Numbered from the stretch's first letter, positions 25,375 to 34,331 are shown. The stretch is DNA of 34,644 nucleotides from Actinomycetes bacterium (GCA_021803345.1 JAJZLS010000062.1:1-34644); one strand, 5' to 3'. Made by a program: numbers and translations. Notes: generated from the sequence alone by a model not told the origin.

Positions 25375-26310
25375 ATGAGCGGCCCTGTGGAATATTCAGA
25401 TGCGTCTTTCACAGTTGATCTGGTTCACGAAGAACGTGGTCTGGCGTTCGATATATTTCCTTCTCGAAATACTACAGTTGGGCATACTTTAGTCCGCAGA
25501 GCGCTGCCAAAGAGGCAGCGGCGAACCATTAGTCAATGGTGCTTCGCTGATCACTTTGGTCCCATTGAATTGCCGCCTGGCGAGGCTGCAATGGAGGTAG
25601 GACCACATCCACATATAGGAATACAAACTGTCACATGGTTGCTGGAAGGAAAAATCATTCACAGAGACAGCCTGGGGTATGAGCAGTTGATATCGCCGGG
25701 CCAACTCAATCTGATGACAGCCGGATTTGGTGTAGCCCACTCAGAAGAGTCCCCTGCCAAAGCAGGGCAGAAACTGCACGGAATTCAACTCTGGATAGCT
25801 CAACCTAATTCCACGCGAAATGGTGAGCCAACCTTTGAACACCATTCTGGATTGCCTCAAACCAATTTCGACAATGCAACCGCAACTGTGTTGATCGGCA
25901 ATTATGGAAATACAACCTCTCCGTCCGATAACGATGGGAAGATCGTAGGAGCAGAAATTAGTTTCGCAATTGGAGAAAGCATTCTCGAACTAAAGTCGGG
26001 ATTCGAATACGGGATTATCGTCCTTGAGGGACAGGCAATCATCGGCACTAAAGTGGTCGCTCCTGGCATGCTGCTTTATTTGGGAAAAGGCAGAAACGAA
26101 CTTCCAGTGTATGCACCGCAACCATCCACGATGATGCTCCTCGGCGGCGAGCCATTTGAGGAACCAGTTCTAATGTGGTGGAACTTCGTAGCAAGGACCC
26201 AAAGTGAAATAACAGAAGCGTACCAAGCATGGCAAGGTCGCGACACTCGATTCGGCAAAGTTGAATCAGGCTTGACCAGAATTGAAGCCCCCAAGCCTTA
26301 CTGGCTTTGA
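25375..26310 (+). CDS. Pirin family bicupin
   Basis: A 311-residue pirin. The metal site is intact: His78 and His80 in GPHPHIGIQ, His122 and Glu124 in AHSEES; FADHFGP and LHGIQLWIA are family blocks. Bacterial pirins are reported as quercetinase-like dioxygenases or as redox or metabolic regulators; neither can be chosen here. The protein is somewhat longer than human pirin. Start ATG 25375 has a TATGCT hexamer six bases upstream. It is divergent from the molybdoenzyme gene and 129 bases before the cyclodeaminase-family gene. Confidence 0.9.
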   Translation: MSGPVEYSDASFTVDLVHEERGLAFDIFPSRNTTVGHTLVRRALPKRQRRTISQWCFADHFGPIELPPGEAAMEVGPHPHIGIQTVTWLLEGKIIHRDSLGYEQLISPGQLNLMTAGFGVAHSEESPAKAGQKLHGIQLWIAQPNSTRNGEPTFEHHSGLPQTNFDNATATVLIGNYGNTTSPSDNDGKIVGAEISFAIGESILELKSGFEYGIIVLEGQAIIGTKVVAPGMLLYLGKGRNELPVYAPQPSTMMLLGGEPFEEPVLMWWNFVARTQSEITEAYQAWQGRDTRFGKVESGLTRIEAPKPYWL

Positions 26311-26359
26311 CGTGCAGCCATAAACCTGAAAATCCGAAGAACATAACGAACGAAAACTA

Positions 26360-26409
26360 GTCTATATCCAGGATAATTTTGTTTCGAAATTAGTAGACTT
26401 GTCTATAAA
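26360..26409 (+). promoter_or_regulatory. Promoter/operator of the OCD-MFS operon
   Basis: TATAAA (26404-26409) with TTGTTT (26379-26384) upstream (19-base spacing) is a plausible promoter. GTCTATA occurs twice in direct orientation, at 26360-26366 and 26401-26407, 41 bases or about four helical turns apart. TAGAC-TT-GTCTA (26394-26405) is a small palindrome overlapping the -10 box. This looks like an operator, regulator unknown. Confidence 0.35.
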
Positions 26410-26439
26410 TATCTATTTGCAAAAAGAAATGGTAAGTGA

Positions 26440-27348
26440 ATGTCAGTTCCGATACTTGATGATGCCGAAATACTGCGAAAAATCACCCCCAAACTGGCTG
26501 TGGCTGCAATGAGGTCCGCCCTACAGGCACTCAGCGACGGGCAGCTGTCAGCACCACCAAGAATTTCGTCTGATCTCGAAACTGTGAAGATCGATTTCAC
26601 AAGCGGAAGTTTTAAAAACAACTGGTTCGGATATCGCTCCAATCCTACGATAAACGGTCAAGAAGGCGAGCAAATCGTTACCTTGCATGACTATGCGACC
26701 GGCAAAATACAGGCAGTTAGTATTGGGAATGTACTTGGGCCACTCCGGACTGGCGCTATAGGAGCTTTAGCGGTAGATCTGATGTCTCGAAAAACTGCCT
26801 CCACTCTGACAATACTTGGCAGTGGACCCCAGGCATGGAGCCAGATATGGGCCATCTCTTCGGTCCGCGACCTAAGTAAAGTCAAAATATATAGTCCAAA
26901 CGAACAAAGAAGAACCGCTCTGGTACAGCGCATACGAACTGAACTACAAATAGATACGATAACGGCAGAGAACGAACAAGCTGCGGTACAAGATAGCGAT
27001 ATCATCGTTTTAGCCACCAATAGCAGGCAACCAGTCATAAATTCAGATTGGCTCAGTCCCCAGGCTCACATCAATACCCTTGGACCGAAATACCGTGGCA
27101 ATAGCGAGTTTGGAACTGACCTCATTGAAAGATGCAAACTTGCGGCCACTGACTCCCCCAAGCAACTCGAGACCTATGCGGATCGTCTTATATTCTCAAA
27201 AGAGCAGCTCAATGGGGTCATTGGACTATCAAGCCTGATTAACAAGACCGATCTAAATCAGCTTGAATCCAGACGCCCCACGATATTTTTATCTTTAGGC
27301 CTAGCTGGGACCGAAGTGTTTCTTCTGCAAGCACTTTTCAATCAATAA
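26440..27348 (+). CDS. Ornithine cyclodeaminase / mu-crystallin family NAD(P) enzyme
   Basis: A 302-residue protein of the OCD/mu-crystallin family. The Rossmann motif GSGPQAWSQ (about 127-135) and LRTGAIGALAVDLMSR (N-terminal domain, cofactor and substrate contacts) are typical, as is NTLGPKYRGNSEF. Members include ornithine cyclodeaminase, ketimine reductase, alanine dehydrogenase and SbnB of siderophore synthesis; the substrate is undetermined. It is followed after 21 bases by an MFS exporter, a likely operon, so a small amino-acid-derived product may be made and exported, or the pair may detoxify. No strong ribosome binding site precedes the ATG. Confidence 0.85.
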   Translation: MSVPILDDAEILRKITPKLAVAAMRSALQALSDGQLSAPPRISSDLETVKIDFTSGSFKNNWFGYRSNPTINGQEGEQIVTLHDYATGKIQAVSIGNVLGPLRTGAIGALAVDLMSRKTASTLTILGSGPQAWSQIWAISSVRDLSKVKIYSPNEQRRTALVQRIRTELQIDTITAENEQAAVQDSDIIVLATNSRQPVINSDWLSPQAHINTLGPKYRGNSEFGTDLIERCKLAATDSPKQLETYADRLIFSKEQLNGVIGLSSLINKTDLNQLESRRPTIFLSLGLAGTEVFLLQALFNQ

Positions 27349-27369
27349 CACAGATCGACAGGAAACCCT

Positions 27370-28677
27370 TTGAGTCCAGAGTCAAATAATCAAGAGAATG
27401 CTAAAGAAGCAAATATTGAGGACGTCGAACAAGATACTTCCTTATTTGCGGCTTTCAAGGTGTCGGGCTTTCCTAGAATCTGGACGAGCATCCTAAGTGG
27501 GAACTCCGGAAGGTTCAGCATCCTGGTTGTGGCGGGATGGGAAGCCTTCAAACTGTCACATTCTGCCTTATGGTCCAGCATAATTGCATTCTGCATCCTT
27601 ATACCAGTTGCATTTGTTGGGCCGATCGCAGGTGCCTATGCTGATCGGTACAATAAGACGCTGATAATGTCTCTTGGCCAATCTATAGCGGCAATTTCAT
27701 GTCTGGTTGCGGGAGTCCTGGTTTACCTCGGCCATCTCAACCTGACGCTACTGGTGATCACCACTTTGGGAGTTGGGATAGCAAACGCTATCCAGAATCC
27801 AGCCTGGTCCTCTCTTGTTCCTGCTGTAATCGGAGTAAAGAGGATGGTTAACGGGGGCGCTATGGTGAGGATAGCTCAGCAAGGTTCGGAGTTCCTCGGA
27901 CCACTTGTAGCAACACCACTGCTGGTGGGAGTCGGACCCGACGCAGTATATCTCCTGAGTGCTCTGTTTTACCTTGCCGGCGCCACATTTGCATTTAGCC
28001 TGCGTAACCAGGTTCCATTTGTGGCCGCGACGCATCGCGGCATTTACCGTCCACTTAAAGAAGCTTTTGTATATGTATCAACAAGACAACGCCTTCTCGG
28101 TACCTTACTAATTCTTGTAGGACTTCATTGCGGCTTGACAATGGCGTATACCGGCATAATTCCAAAACTAGCTGAACACAACCTCAGAGGGAGCAGCGGT
28201 GGGATTTATGGTGAATTACTCACCGCGGTGGGGGTGGGAGCTATCTTGGGGGCAATAATGGTGATTGTAGTTACTAGATGGCTAGATCTCAAGTTCGTTC
28301 TAATCATCACTGGAGTCGTCAGTGGGCTGTCGCTCGTAATGCTCGGATTTTCAACCTTGGTTTGGCTTTCTTTGGTCGGTGCAATCCTCGTCGGAGCAAG
28401 CCAATCAGCTTTTATGGCACTCTACCTGGCACTTCTTCAAGGAAGTACGATTCCCGAGATGAGAGGAAGGGTTGCAGCTATGTCTAACATCCTGGTGGGA
28501 TCGACCATGTCCTCATTTGCTCTCCTTTGGGGAGGGCTGACAAACAGTAATTCGGTTGAATGGGTCATTGCCACCCCAGGACTGGTTTTCACATTGATAT
28601 TAGGACTGATGCTCGTGAAAATACCTTGGCTGAGGCCCTCAAAACTGACAGCACTGAAATTCTCTCCGACGAATTGA
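27370..28677 (+). CDS. MFS transporter, MFS_3/EntS-like, 12 TM
   Basis: A 435-residue transporter with about 12 hydrophobic helices and short hydrophilic ends. GPIAGAYADRYNKTLIMS is the motif A loop between helices 2 and 3, and GIANAIQNPAWSSLVPAVIG follows the pattern of the MFS_3 group (enterobactin exporter EntS and macrolide exporters). Start is TTG 27370 with AGGA six bases upstream. The acidic N-terminal tail (about 30 residues) is unusual but within the family's range. It is 21 bases after the OCD-family gene. Confidence 0.85.
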   Translation: MSPESNNQENAKEANIEDVEQDTSLFAAFKVSGFPRIWTSILSGNSGRFSILVVAGWEAFKLSHSALWSSIIAFCILIPVAFVGPIAGAYADRYNKTLIMSLGQSIAAISCLVAGVLVYLGHLNLTLLVITTLGVGIANAIQNPAWSSLVPAVIGVKRMVNGGAMVRIAQQGSEFLGPLVATPLLVGVGPDAVYLLSALFYLAGATFAFSLRNQVPFVAATHRGIYRPLKEAFVYVSTRQRLLGTLLILVGLHCGLTMAYTGIIPKLAEHNLRGSSGGIYGELLTAVGVGAILGAIMVIVVTRWLDLKFVLIITGVVSGLSLVMLGFSTLVWLSLVGAILVGASQSAFMALYLALLQGSTIPEMRGRVAAMSNILVGSTMSSFALLWGGLTNSNSVEWVIATPGLVFTLILGLMLVKIPWLRPSKLTALKFSPTN

Positions 28678-28695
28678 GATCTCACGCAAAGGTAC

Positions 28696-28717
28696 CTTTC
28701 AATAAGCTTTCAATAAG
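28696..28717. repeat. Tandem 11-mer duplication
   Basis: CTTTCAATAAG is repeated twice head to tail at 28696-28706 and 28707-28717, followed by a partial copy CTATAAG. It lies just downstream of the MFS stop codon. Probably a replication-slippage trace. Confidence 0.6.
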
Positions 28718-28825
28718 CTATAAGCTCTCAATGACCTAGCCACTGGCATTCTGAAAATCAGGACCGGGTCCTTACTCAGCGTAAACATTTTGAAAATCAC
28801 AATTTAAATGTACAGCTTAAATGCC

Positions 28826-28863
28826 AAGTGGGCACCCCCCGGAATGGCGAGGCGTGCCCACTT
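28826..28863. terminator. Bidirectional hairpin between convergent MFS and binding-protein genes
   Basis: AAGTGGGCAC (28826-28835) and GTGCCCACTT (28854-28863) are perfect 10-base inverted repeats with a G/C-rich loop. The stem lies 23 bases after the binding-protein stop and about 150 bases after the MFS stop. No U-run follows on either strand. Confidence 0.6.
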
Positions 28864-28886
28864 GAAGAGATATATGCTTCCCAGCG

Positions 28887-29963
28887 CTACCCAGCCGACG
28901 ATGATGGAAGATCAGCAGTGGTATATGACTTGGATAAGACCGACGAAGATATCGGCTTACTCAGCAGATGGAAACTTTCAAGAGCAGCAAGTCCATTAGT
29001 CCATTGACTGGCTGTCATTTGCGCATCCTTGACCCATTTGTAACTAACTAACGCACTCTTTAGCAACGACGGGCTTAGCTTGGCGAAAGTTGGTTGCAGG
29101 TCAGTGGTTGCAGCGCTCGGATTACTGATCAGATAGTTGTCTGCCTGGGAAATCGCTTTACATACTCCCTTGACAATTTTCGCATGTGAAGCAATATACG
29201 ATTTAGCCGCAACGATTCCTTCCCAAGGAACAGAAGCCAGGGATGGAATTTCGGTTGTGTCAAAAACAACCTTACCTGCATTAAGTTTCTGGGCCTCAGC
29301 TGGAATCGGCTGAGTGTCGAAGATGGCCTGAACCTCGTTATGCTGCAGTGACGTCACAAGTGCGCTTGAACTTTGAACCGCGAAAATAGTGAACAGGTTT
29401 GAGGGCAGATTGTAGTGCGCCAAAAGCCCAAGCAACATTACCCCAGGAGCTGCTGCTGGCCCTCCAACTGCTGCCACTTTGTCGCCCTTTAATGCCTCAA
29501 GCACTGCTTTTGGCGAAGAGCTAGAACTAAGTCCAGCCGAGGTGGCAATCTGGTTTGTCACAGCCATCGCCCATTCAGGCCCGTCATACTCCATGCAAGC
29601 CATCTGAATTGGAATACCCTTGGAGTTAGCGGTCAAGAGTGACACTGCATTTACCGAGGTGAATTGGACACTATTTGAAACTAAAGCAGAGTTGACTATA
29701 ACGTCACCGGCCAATACCACAATCTTAGGATCTATCCCCTCTTTCTGAAAATAACCCTTGATTTTGGCAAGATATACCGGTGACTGAACTGGTTCGGCAA
29801 CTGGCAATGCGATTGTTACTTTGGTAGGTGCTGCCGTTGACGTGGTCGCCGACGCAGCAGCGGTCGTAGCAGATGAGGAACTGGATGAACCAGAGCCGCA
29901 GGCTGCCAAAATTACAGCCGATATCGCCAAAGAGGCCACTATCGACTTTTTGCTTCTGAACAT
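28887..29963 (-). CDS. ABC substrate-binding lipoprotein, NMT1/SsuA/TauA-like
   Basis: A 358-residue extracytoplasmic binding protein. A lipoprotein signal ends at LAAC (Cys22), followed by a low-complexity Ser/Ala/Thr linker (about 24-52), usual for actinobacterial lipoproteins. The mature domain has SPVYLAKIKGYFQKEGID and GGPAAAPGVMLL, matching the NMT1/SsuA/TauA group that binds sulfonates, nitrate, thiamine precursors or aromatic acids. The ligand cannot be read. The start ATG 29963 is chosen because it begins the signal peptide and follows a G-run (GGGGGG) four bases upstream; an earlier in-frame start at 29993 is less likely. It is divergent from the ATPase of the same transporter, sharing about 350 bases. 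Confidence 0.88.
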   Translation of the reverse strand: MFRSKKSIVASLAISAVILAACGSGSSSSSSATTAAASATTSTAAPTKVTIALPVAEPVQSPVYLAKIKGYFQKEGIDPKIVVLAGDVIVNSALVSNSVQFTSVNAVSLLTANSKGIPIQMACMEYDGPEWAMAVTNQIATSAGLSSSSSPKAVLEALKGDKVAAVGGPAAAPGVMLLGLLAHYNLPSNLFTIFAVQSSSALVTSLQHNEVQAIFDTQPIPAEAQKLNAGKVVFDTTEIPSLASVPWEGIVAAKSYIASHAKIVKGVCKAISQADNYLISNPSAATTDLQPTFAKLSPSLLKSALVSYKWVKDAQMTASQWTNGLAALESFHLLSKPISSSVLSKSYTTADLPSSSAG

Positions 29964-30312
29964 GATTCCCCCCTGAAAGTAATTACGAGGCAACGGTAAA
30001 AGGCAACGAATTACACCTTGATGTTATATCACATGAAACCGGCCAGTTTCTATACAACCCATAAAAATTATCAAAAAAATACCAGTATTAACGGGTTATT
30101 ACTATCGATAGCGAGCCTGATTGCAAGCGATCTAACTTTATATTCCCAGCTCAATACCGAATTTCCATGCGTTACAAATTTGTAATTACCACTTCGAGTA
30201 AAAAAGAAATAGTCCAATTACTATGCTTAGTTGAAATCGACCGGATAAGTAGTAGGGTATTTCAAGATGTAATATTGTTATCTAGTTTACTTTTCAAATA
30301 GGAGGCTATCCT
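29964..30312. promoter_or_regulatory. Shared regulatory region of the ABC importer with palindromes
   Basis: This A/T-rich 349-base gap separates the divergent binding-protein and ATPase genes. It holds a perfect 14-base palindrome TTACAAATTTGTAA (30172-30185) and a 10-base palindrome CTATCGATAG (30102-30111), both candidate operators. A TATAAC-like -10 for the binding protein lies near 30025 on the minus strand. AGGAGG (30300-30305) is the ribosome binding site of the ATPase. No gene is seen. Confidence 0.4.
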
Positions 30313-31101
30313 TTGCTGGAATTTCGAAACGTAACCAAACGCTTCGAGACACCGGGGGGCCAGGAAGTCAACGTTCTCCAAGATGTGTCATTTACGATTG
30401 AAGACGACGAATTCTGTGTCGTCGTTGGTCCCAGTGGATGCGGAAAGAGTACTCTGCTCAACTTAGCCCTTGGTCTGATACCCGCTTCAGTTGGAGAAGT
30501 CATACACAATGGGAAAACCGTGAATTCGATTGTTTCCAGCGATGTCGGCTATATCACCCAAGATGCGAACTTGCTGCCTTGGTCCACAGTTCTTGAAAAC
30601 ATCATGTCCCCTCTTGAAATACGAGGCGTGCCAAAAAACGAACGGAGGGAAAAGGCAATGGAGTGGGCGGTAGCGGTCGGACTCGAAAAATTTGTCGATT
30701 TTTATCCGGGCCAGCTATCAGGAGGAATGCAGAAAAGATGCTCTATAGCTAGAACGATGGTATACGACCCAGCCATGATCTACATGGACGAACCATTCGG
30801 CCCACTCGATGCAATCACTCGGACAATTCTTCAAGAAACGCTGCTAAATCTATGGCAGTCAAAAAGAAAGACCATTCTCTTTATAACCCACGATCTGGTG
30901 GAGGCTATTGCGCTTGGCGACACTGTGGTAGTGATGCACGGCCAACCGGGAATGGTGAAGACCCGGATCCCGATCCCGCTTTCCCGACCAAGAGAAATCA
31001 GACACTTAGCAGCGTCGAGTGAGTTTGTAGAACTTCATACCAAGATTTGGTCATATCTGGAACCTGCAGCCAACCAACAGGAGGAAAACGAACTCATCTA
31101 A
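30313..31101 (+). CDS. ABC transporter ATPase, SsuB/TauB/NrtD-like
   Basis: A 262-residue ATPase with all expected motifs: Walker A GPSGCGKST (39-47), Q-loop TQDANLLPW, signature LSGGMQKR, Walker B AMIYMDEP with the FGPLDAITR D-loop, and switch His in FITHD. The FGPLDAxTR form is that of sulfonate/taurine/nitrate importers. Start is TTG 30313 with AGGAGG seven bases upstream. It pairs with the divergent binding protein and the permease 244 bases downstream. Confidence 0.92.
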   Translation: MLEFRNVTKRFETPGGQEVNVLQDVSFTIEDDEFCVVVGPSGCGKSTLLNLALGLIPASVGEVIHNGKTVNSIVSSDVGYITQDANLLPWSTVLENIMSPLEIRGVPKNERREKAMEWAVAVGLEKFVDFYPGQLSGGMQKRCSIARTMVYDPAMIYMDEPFGPLDAITRTILQETLLNLWQSKRKTILFITHDLVEAIALGDTVVVMHGQPGMVKTRIPIPLSRPREIRHLAASSEFVELHTKIWSYLEPAANQQEENELI

Positions 31102-31258
31102 TCTTTCTGAGATGGGATAACTCGTAAAGGAAATTGCCTAACAACATAAGTCAAAAGATCACAGACAGTTTACAAAACCGAAGTTATCGCAACCACCAAC
31201 ACTCTCAACTGAACTGCATTGTTATTTGAAAATAGATAACATCACAAATGGAAACAAA

Positions 31259-31300
31259 GTGAACAATGTGAACAATGTAAATATGTAAATATGTAAATAA
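31259..31300. repeat. Short tandem repeats before the permease gene
   Basis: Two copies of GTGAACAAT (31259-31276) run into two copies of GTAAATAT (31277-31292) and a variant GTAAATAA (31293-31300). The gap between ATPase and permease (31102-31345) has no gene; this repeat lies 46 bases before the permease start. Confidence 0.8.
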
Positions 31301-31345
31301 AACTACTTATCTGGTCAGATAAACACGTTCGGGGGGAACACTAAA

Positions 31346-32200
31346 ATGAGCACACAGATGCAGCAACGCTCCAGCACCGCACTTGACGGAGAAGTCATTG
31401 CTCCCAAAACTTCCACTAGATCTCAACGAGATCGAAAATGGCGCATCAAGGTTACAATAGGTCAAGTTACAGCTATCGTCCTCATCCTTGCCATTTGGCA
31501 GCTAGTTAGCGGAAGACTAATCGCCACCTTCCTGATTAGCTCACCGACTGGAGTGGCAAAAGATTTCGTAGACCTGATTCAGACCAAGACTATGTGGCAA
31601 GACATACTTACCACAAGCCAAGAATTGGTACTGGGATATGGTATCGGTGTGATATTTGGAATCGCGGTCGGAGTTCTGATGGGTTCGGTCAAATTTCTCT
31701 CAGATGTGTTTGAGCCGATAATTGCGGGAATAAACGGAATACCTAAAATCGCCCTCGCACCCTTGTTCCTTCTATGGTTCGGCTTGGGAATCTGGTCCAA
31801 AGTAGCCCAGGCTTCAATGATTGTTTTCTTTGTGATGTATTACAACGTCTACATGGGAATGCTGAGCATCTCGCCCATGTTGGTAAAGCTGTTCCAAGTC
31901 ATGGGAGCCAAGCGAGGCTACGTTGCCAGAAAAGTTGTCCTGCCTTCTTTGTCAGTTCCAATCTTTGCAGGCCTGAAAGCGAGCGTGCCATTTGCAATGA
32001 TTGGTGTGATTGTAGGCGAGTTCATCGCCGCTGACCGTGGGGTCGGTTACTTCGTACTTCAGGCAACCCAACAGTTTGATTCGGCCGGGTTATTTTCCGG
32101 AATCCTTGTGATGGTGGCGATGGTTCTCATCGGAATGGGCATCGTCGGTTTCGCACAAAAAAGAGTGCTGTATTGGCAGAAAGTCGGTAACGGAAGATAA
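31346..32200 (+). CDS. ABC transporter permease, SsuC/TauC-like
   Basis: A 284-residue membrane protein with about six helices. The cytoplasmic EAA-type loop is VMGAKRGYVARKVVLPSLSVPIFAGLK, where it would contact the ATPase. The family core GINGIPKIALAPLFLLWFG is the BPD_transp_1 signature of sulfonate, taurine and nitrate permeases. The ATG is preceded by a G-run (GGGGGG) about 9 bases upstream, the same unusual site as at the binding protein. The N-terminal 35 residues are hydrophilic. Confidence 0.9.
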   Translation: MSTQMQQRSSTALDGEVIAPKTSTRSQRDRKWRIKVTIGQVTAIVLILAIWQLVSGRLIATFLISSPTGVAKDFVDLIQTKTMWQDILTTSQELVLGYGIGVIFGIAVGVLMGSVKFLSDVFEPIIAGINGIPKIALAPLFLLWFGLGIWSKVAQASMIVFFVMYYNVYMGMLSISPMLVKLFQVMGAKRGYVARKVVLPSLSVPIFAGLKASVPFAMIGVIVGEFIAADRGVGYFVLQATQQFDSAGLFSGILVMVAMVLIGMGIVGFAQKRVLYWQKVGNGR

Positions 32201-32234
32201 GAGATATTAACTGGCAACCAAATCAACACCCTCT

Positions 32235-32291
32235 GGATCAATTGATTGAATGATCCACTGCAAGAACGTGCCACATCAGGTGGTATCACCT
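32235..32291 (+). terminator. Two weak hairpins between permease and ThDP-enzyme genes
   Basis: GGATCA (32235-32240) with TGATCC (32251-32256), then AGGTG (32278-32282) with CACCT (32287-32291). No U-run follows. They may attenuate transcription into the next gene. Confidence 0.25.
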
Positions 32292-32395
32292 AGAATCCCG
32301 GGCCACGATTTTCATCGGGCAACACAAAAATAAGAAAATGTGTATGCAAACAGGGAACTTCAGGAGAACCAAAACGAATTCACTAGGAGACAATA

Positions 32396-34177
32396 ATGAA
32401 AATTGAAAAGCTGACGGTTCCGATTGCCGAGCGGCCAAAAATGGAGTGGGGAAGCGACGTAGTTGCCGAGGTTCTGAATCAACTTGACCTCCCGTTTATA
32501 AGCTTGACCCCCGGTGCCAGCTATAGAGGGGTGCACGACAGTCTGGTAAACTACTTGGGAAATTCAAAACCTGAGATGATCCTCTGCCTCCACGAAGAAC
32601 ACGCCGTTGCGGTTGCTCACGGATATGCAAAGGTGACGGGAAAGCCTATGGCCGTTGCGCTTCACAGCAATGTCGGTCTGATGCATGCAACCATGGCAAT
32701 CTTTAATGCCTTTTGTGACCGCATGCCGATGCTAATCCTGGGAGCAACCGGGCCGCTTGACGCCTCAGAAAGACGTCCCTGGATCGATTGGATCCATACC
32801 GCCAGCGACCAAGCTGCCCTGATCCGACAGTACTGCAAATGGGATGACCAACCAGGATCCATTTCAGCAGCGGCAAACTCTATCGCACGTGCAGACATGA
32901 TTACACGTTCCTACCCTTGTGGCCCCACATATGTTTGTCTTGATGCCGGTCTTCAGGAAGAACAGATAAGTGCCGAAGTTGAGTTACCTAACTTAAAGCG
33001 CCACTTGCCTCCTTCTCCACCAGCTCCATCCCAAAAAGACGTGGACCAAGTTTGGCAGTTATTGTTGCAAGCCAAGAAGCCCCTTATCCTGGTTGGCCGA
33101 GTCTCGCGAACTGAAAAAACCTGGAACGATCGGGTTCGGCTTGTAGAACGGTTAGGTGCTTGTGTGCTTACAGACTTGAAAGTTGGGGCAGTCTTCCCAA
33201 CCAAACATCCGGCTCAACCTGCCTGGCCAGGTTCCAGAGTCACCGCACCAGGTAGAGACCTTATCAATCAGGCAGATCTTATTTTGAGTCTGGACTGGGT
33301 TGACCTCGGAGGGACATTGCAGACTGCTGATGCGGGAAACACCCAGATCATTATTTCGTGCAGCAATGATGCCGCTTTACACAACGGATGGAGCAAAGAT
33401 CACTACCAAATGCCGGAGGTTGACCTGTCAATCTGCGCGGATCCAAATGCCATGGTGGATGCCCTTTTAGCCAAAGCGGAAAAAGAGTCAGCCATTTCTC
33501 GAACTGACTGGCCTCCGCCCCCAGCCCAAAGCGAACCAGAGAGTGAAGGGAAAGAGTCTGACCAGCTACTAATGTCAGAGCTTGCCGCAGAGCTGCGCAA
33601 TGCTCTGGAGGGAACAAAAGTTACCTGGACAGGTCTACCACTCGGATGGTCGAGAGGAGACTTGGATTTCGATAATCCACTCGATTACCTGGGCCGAGAC
33701 GGTGGCGCCGGCGTTGGCGCTGGTCCTGGGCTGGCAGTTGGAGCTGCACTCGCATTAGCTGGATCTGGGCGAATTCCTGTAGCAGTTCTTGGCGATGGTG
33801 ATTACCTAATGGGATCCTCTGCACTTTGGACAGCGGCCCACCATAAACTCCCCCTTCTGGTGGTTATAGCCAACAACCGGTCCTACTATAACGATGAGGT
33901 TCACCAGCAAAGAATGGCGATCACTAGAGGACGGCCAGTGGAAAATAGGTGGGTTGGACAGCATCTCCGCGATCCTGATCCCGATTTGGCAACAATAGCC
34001 AAAGGCCACGGTCTGAAAGGTTATGGTCCGATAAAGTCAACCGAAGAGCTTGCTGGTGCATTGAAAGAAGCGCTCCTAGAAGTAAAGGCTGGAAATGCTG
34101 CCCTCATTGACGTACGAGTAAGCGCCAGAGGTTACCAGGGGGCCCCGCCAGAGATGTCCAACCAAGGCCGAGGCTAG
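32396..34177 (+). CDS. ThDP-dependent decarboxylase/synthase of the acetolactate-synthase superfamily
   Basis: A 593-residue enzyme with the three-domain layout of acetolactate synthase and benzoylformate decarboxylase. The catalytic Glu is in CLHEEHAVAVAHGYA (Glu67), a central FAD/Rossmann-like domain spans about 210-370, and the ThDP motif runs GDGDYLMG (466-473) to ANNRSYYND about 20 residues later. It decarboxylates a 2-oxo acid or handles a 2-hydroxyacyl-CoA; I cannot tell which. A Pro/Glu-rich linker (about 372-392) is unusual. AGGAG precedes the ATG by seven bases. An ABC importer lies upstream and an SDR downstream, which suggests catabolism of the imported compound. It is not IlvB: no ilvN neighbour and divergent catalytic neighbourhood. 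Confidence 0.82.
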   Translation: MKIEKLTVPIAERPKMEWGSDVVAEVLNQLDLPFISLTPGASYRGVHDSLVNYLGNSKPEMILCLHEEHAVAVAHGYAKVTGKPMAVALHSNVGLMHATMAIFNAFCDRMPMLILGATGPLDASERRPWIDWIHTASDQAALIRQYCKWDDQPGSISAAANSIARADMITRSYPCGPTYVCLDAGLQEEQISAEVELPNLKRHLPPSPPAPSQKDVDQVWQLLLQAKKPLILVGRVSRTEKTWNDRVRLVERLGACVLTDLKVGAVFPTKHPAQPAWPGSRVTAPGRDLINQADLILSLDWVDLGGTLQTADAGNTQIIISCSNDAALHNGWSKDHYQMPEVDLSICADPNAMVDALLAKAEKESAISRTDWPPPPAQSEPESEGKESDQLLMSELAAELRNALEGTKVTWTGLPLGWSRGDLDFDNPLDYLGRDGGAGVGAGPGLAVGAALALAGSGRIPVAVLGDGDYLMGSSALWTAAHHKLPLLVVIANNRSYYNDEVHQQRMAITRGRPVENRWVGQHLRDPDPDLATIAKGHGLKGYGPIKSTEELAGALKEALLEVKAGNAALIDVRVSARGYQGAPPEMSNQGRG

Positions 34178-34222
34178 CCGAATTCAAAAAATATCTGCCA
34201 CAACTGTCAAATAGAAAATGTT

Positions 34223-34279
34223 TCCACCGGTGGATTGGCCGATAGCTAAATGGATTACAGGTGCTGAGATTGTTATAAT
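34223..34279 (+). promoter_or_regulatory. Promoter of the SDR gene with an upstream palindrome
   Basis: TGTTATAAT at 34271-34279 is an extended -10 (TATAAT at 34274-34279), the strongest promoter-like hexamer in this part. The perfect 12-base palindrome TCCACCGGTGGA (34223-34234) lies 39 bases upstream of it, a likely activator or repressor site. The SDR can therefore be transcribed separately from the ThDP enzyme. Confidence 0.45.
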
Positions 34280-34331
34280 TGTCACACCAACACCTTTTTG
34301 GAAATATTCTCCTGATTGAAAGGAACTTGCC

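Noticed and set aside
20528-30188. Shared 12-mer ATTTGTAATTAC upstream of the three-TM gene and in the ABC regulatory region
   Set aside because: A match of this length between two A/T-rich gaps is expected by chance in a window of this size.
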